Part shown: positions 20,552-20,785 of the stretch, one piece after another
How positions within the stretch are numbered: the stretch's first letter is position 1
Layout: every line of letters starts with the position of its first letter
Assembly: GCA_920105805.1 (NCBI GenBank)
Contig: CAKKTI010000319.1
Location: 4,745-25,529 of the forward strand
Direction of reading: 5' to 3'
DNA length: 20,785 nt
From: Condylostoma magnum
Lineage: Eukaryota; Ciliophora; Heterotrichea; Heterotrichida; Condylostomatidae
Program-made: the position numbers and the translations under genes
The notes under the pieces: model-generated
What the model was told of the DNA's origin: nothing
Database searches by the model: none
Seen by the model: only the letters and a program-made list of their open reading frames with translations

Positions 20552-20785
20552 ATGGATTCATATAGTCCTTCAAGTATTAGCGATGTTTCTGAGTCTCCAC
20601 CTCGTAAAGCCTTCCATGAGAAGAATTCAAATGATATGTACTATTCTAGTAATGCTGTATCTTAATAGTCCGTTGATCCTACTTCGTATAATGAAGCTAA
20701 GCAAATGAGAAAATAAACATAGGAAGATTTCTAACTCCTTGCTAATAGAATAGCTCTATTGAAGTAAGAAGAAGCAAAAGCATGG
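20552..20785 (+). CDS. Ser-rich protein, 5' part, cut by window edge; resembles the upstream neighbour
   Basis: ATG 20552-20554 (AAAAATGG) follows the previous gene by 45 bases and happens to be in the same frame. The visible 78 residues begin MDSYSPSSISDVSESPP and continue with a Gln/Lys-rich helical part (NEAKQMRKQTQEDFQ, LLANRIALLKQEEAKAW). TAA/TAG are read as Gln. The MD-Ser-rich start followed by a coiled coil with ANRI mirrors the preceding gene, so the two could be tandem paralogues. The alternative is one longer gene with the spacer as coding sequence, but the good ATG context and the poor text between argue for two. Confidence 0.6.

Noticed and set aside
1-20785. Karyorelict code (table 27), with UGA as the only stop
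   Set aside because: RPL35 would gain a 25-residue tail overlapping the next gene, the LSD1-type gene would run antisense through its neighbour, and the two genes at 19505 and 20552 would fuse. Table 28 explains all of these.
1-20785. Standard code with many pseudogenes
   Set aside because: The TAA, TAG and TGA codons fall at Gln and Trp positions of conserved domains over more than 15 kb, in one frame per gene. Decay would not do that.
1-20785. Mobile or virus-like elements, CRISPR arrays, telomere repeats
   Set aside because: I saw no terminal repeats, transposase, reverse transcriptase or capsid-like text, no spaced repeat arrays, and no telomeric repeat runs.

Overview
The window looks like compact, AT-rich macronuclear DNA of a ciliate that uses the Condylostoma-type nuclear code (NCBI table 28), in which UAA and UAG can mean Gln, UGA can mean Trp, and all three can also end translation. 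The evidence is direct. Long reading frames with clear eukaryotic domains (BEACH-WD40, makorin-like CCCH-RING, LSD1 zinc fingers, CNOT4-type RRM, laminin-G/DUF4215) stay in one frame only if TAA and TAG are Gln and TGA is Trp. UGA falls on family-conserved Trp positions. Yet the ribosomal protein uL29/RPL35 gene ends at TAG exactly where the family ends, and other genes end at TAA or TGA. A tRNA-Trp(CCA) gene lies in the same window, and its anticodon stem has only four pairs (27:43 is U-C). This agrees with what has been described for UGA-reading tRNA-Trp in Condylostoma magnum and Blastocrithidia. The best guess for the organism is Condylostoma or a close heterotrich.

Layout. Positions 1-348 (minus) hold the start of a CNOT4/Not4-type RRM protein cut by the window edge. 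Positions 562-1762 (minus) hold an unrecognised gene that seems to need two very short introns. Positions 1851-8408 (minus) hold a secreted or surface giant of about 2185 residues: signal peptide, Cys-rich stretches, several laminin-G-like domains, two DUF4215 motifs and a multi-pass C-terminal membrane region. Positions 8512-9003 (plus) hold a small IQ-motif-like protein. Positions 9171-9551 (plus) hold an LSD1-type zinc-finger protein, tail to tail with a makorin-like CCCH-RING protein at 9590-10144 (minus). After a 570-base divergent spacer come RPL35 (10715-11086, plus) and a basic, disordered protein (11124-11903, plus). A 2313-residue BEACH-family protein (11898-18839, minus) meets the latter with abutting stop codons. 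The tRNA-Trp is at 19194-19265 (minus). Two tandem plus-strand genes follow, a repeat-bearing coiled-coil protein (19505-20506) and the start of a similar Ser-rich gene (20552 to the edge).

Genes are packed tightly: 37-45 bases between same-strand neighbours in two places, and 0 and 38 bases between convergent ends. This matters because in this code a stop is thought to be recognised by its closeness to the transcript 3' end. The genes do not form one pathway. RPL35, the Not4-like RRM protein, the makorin-like ligase and the Trp tRNA are all translation or protein-turnover factors, but nothing shows co-regulation. I saw no virus-like element, transposon, CRISPR array or rRNA gene.
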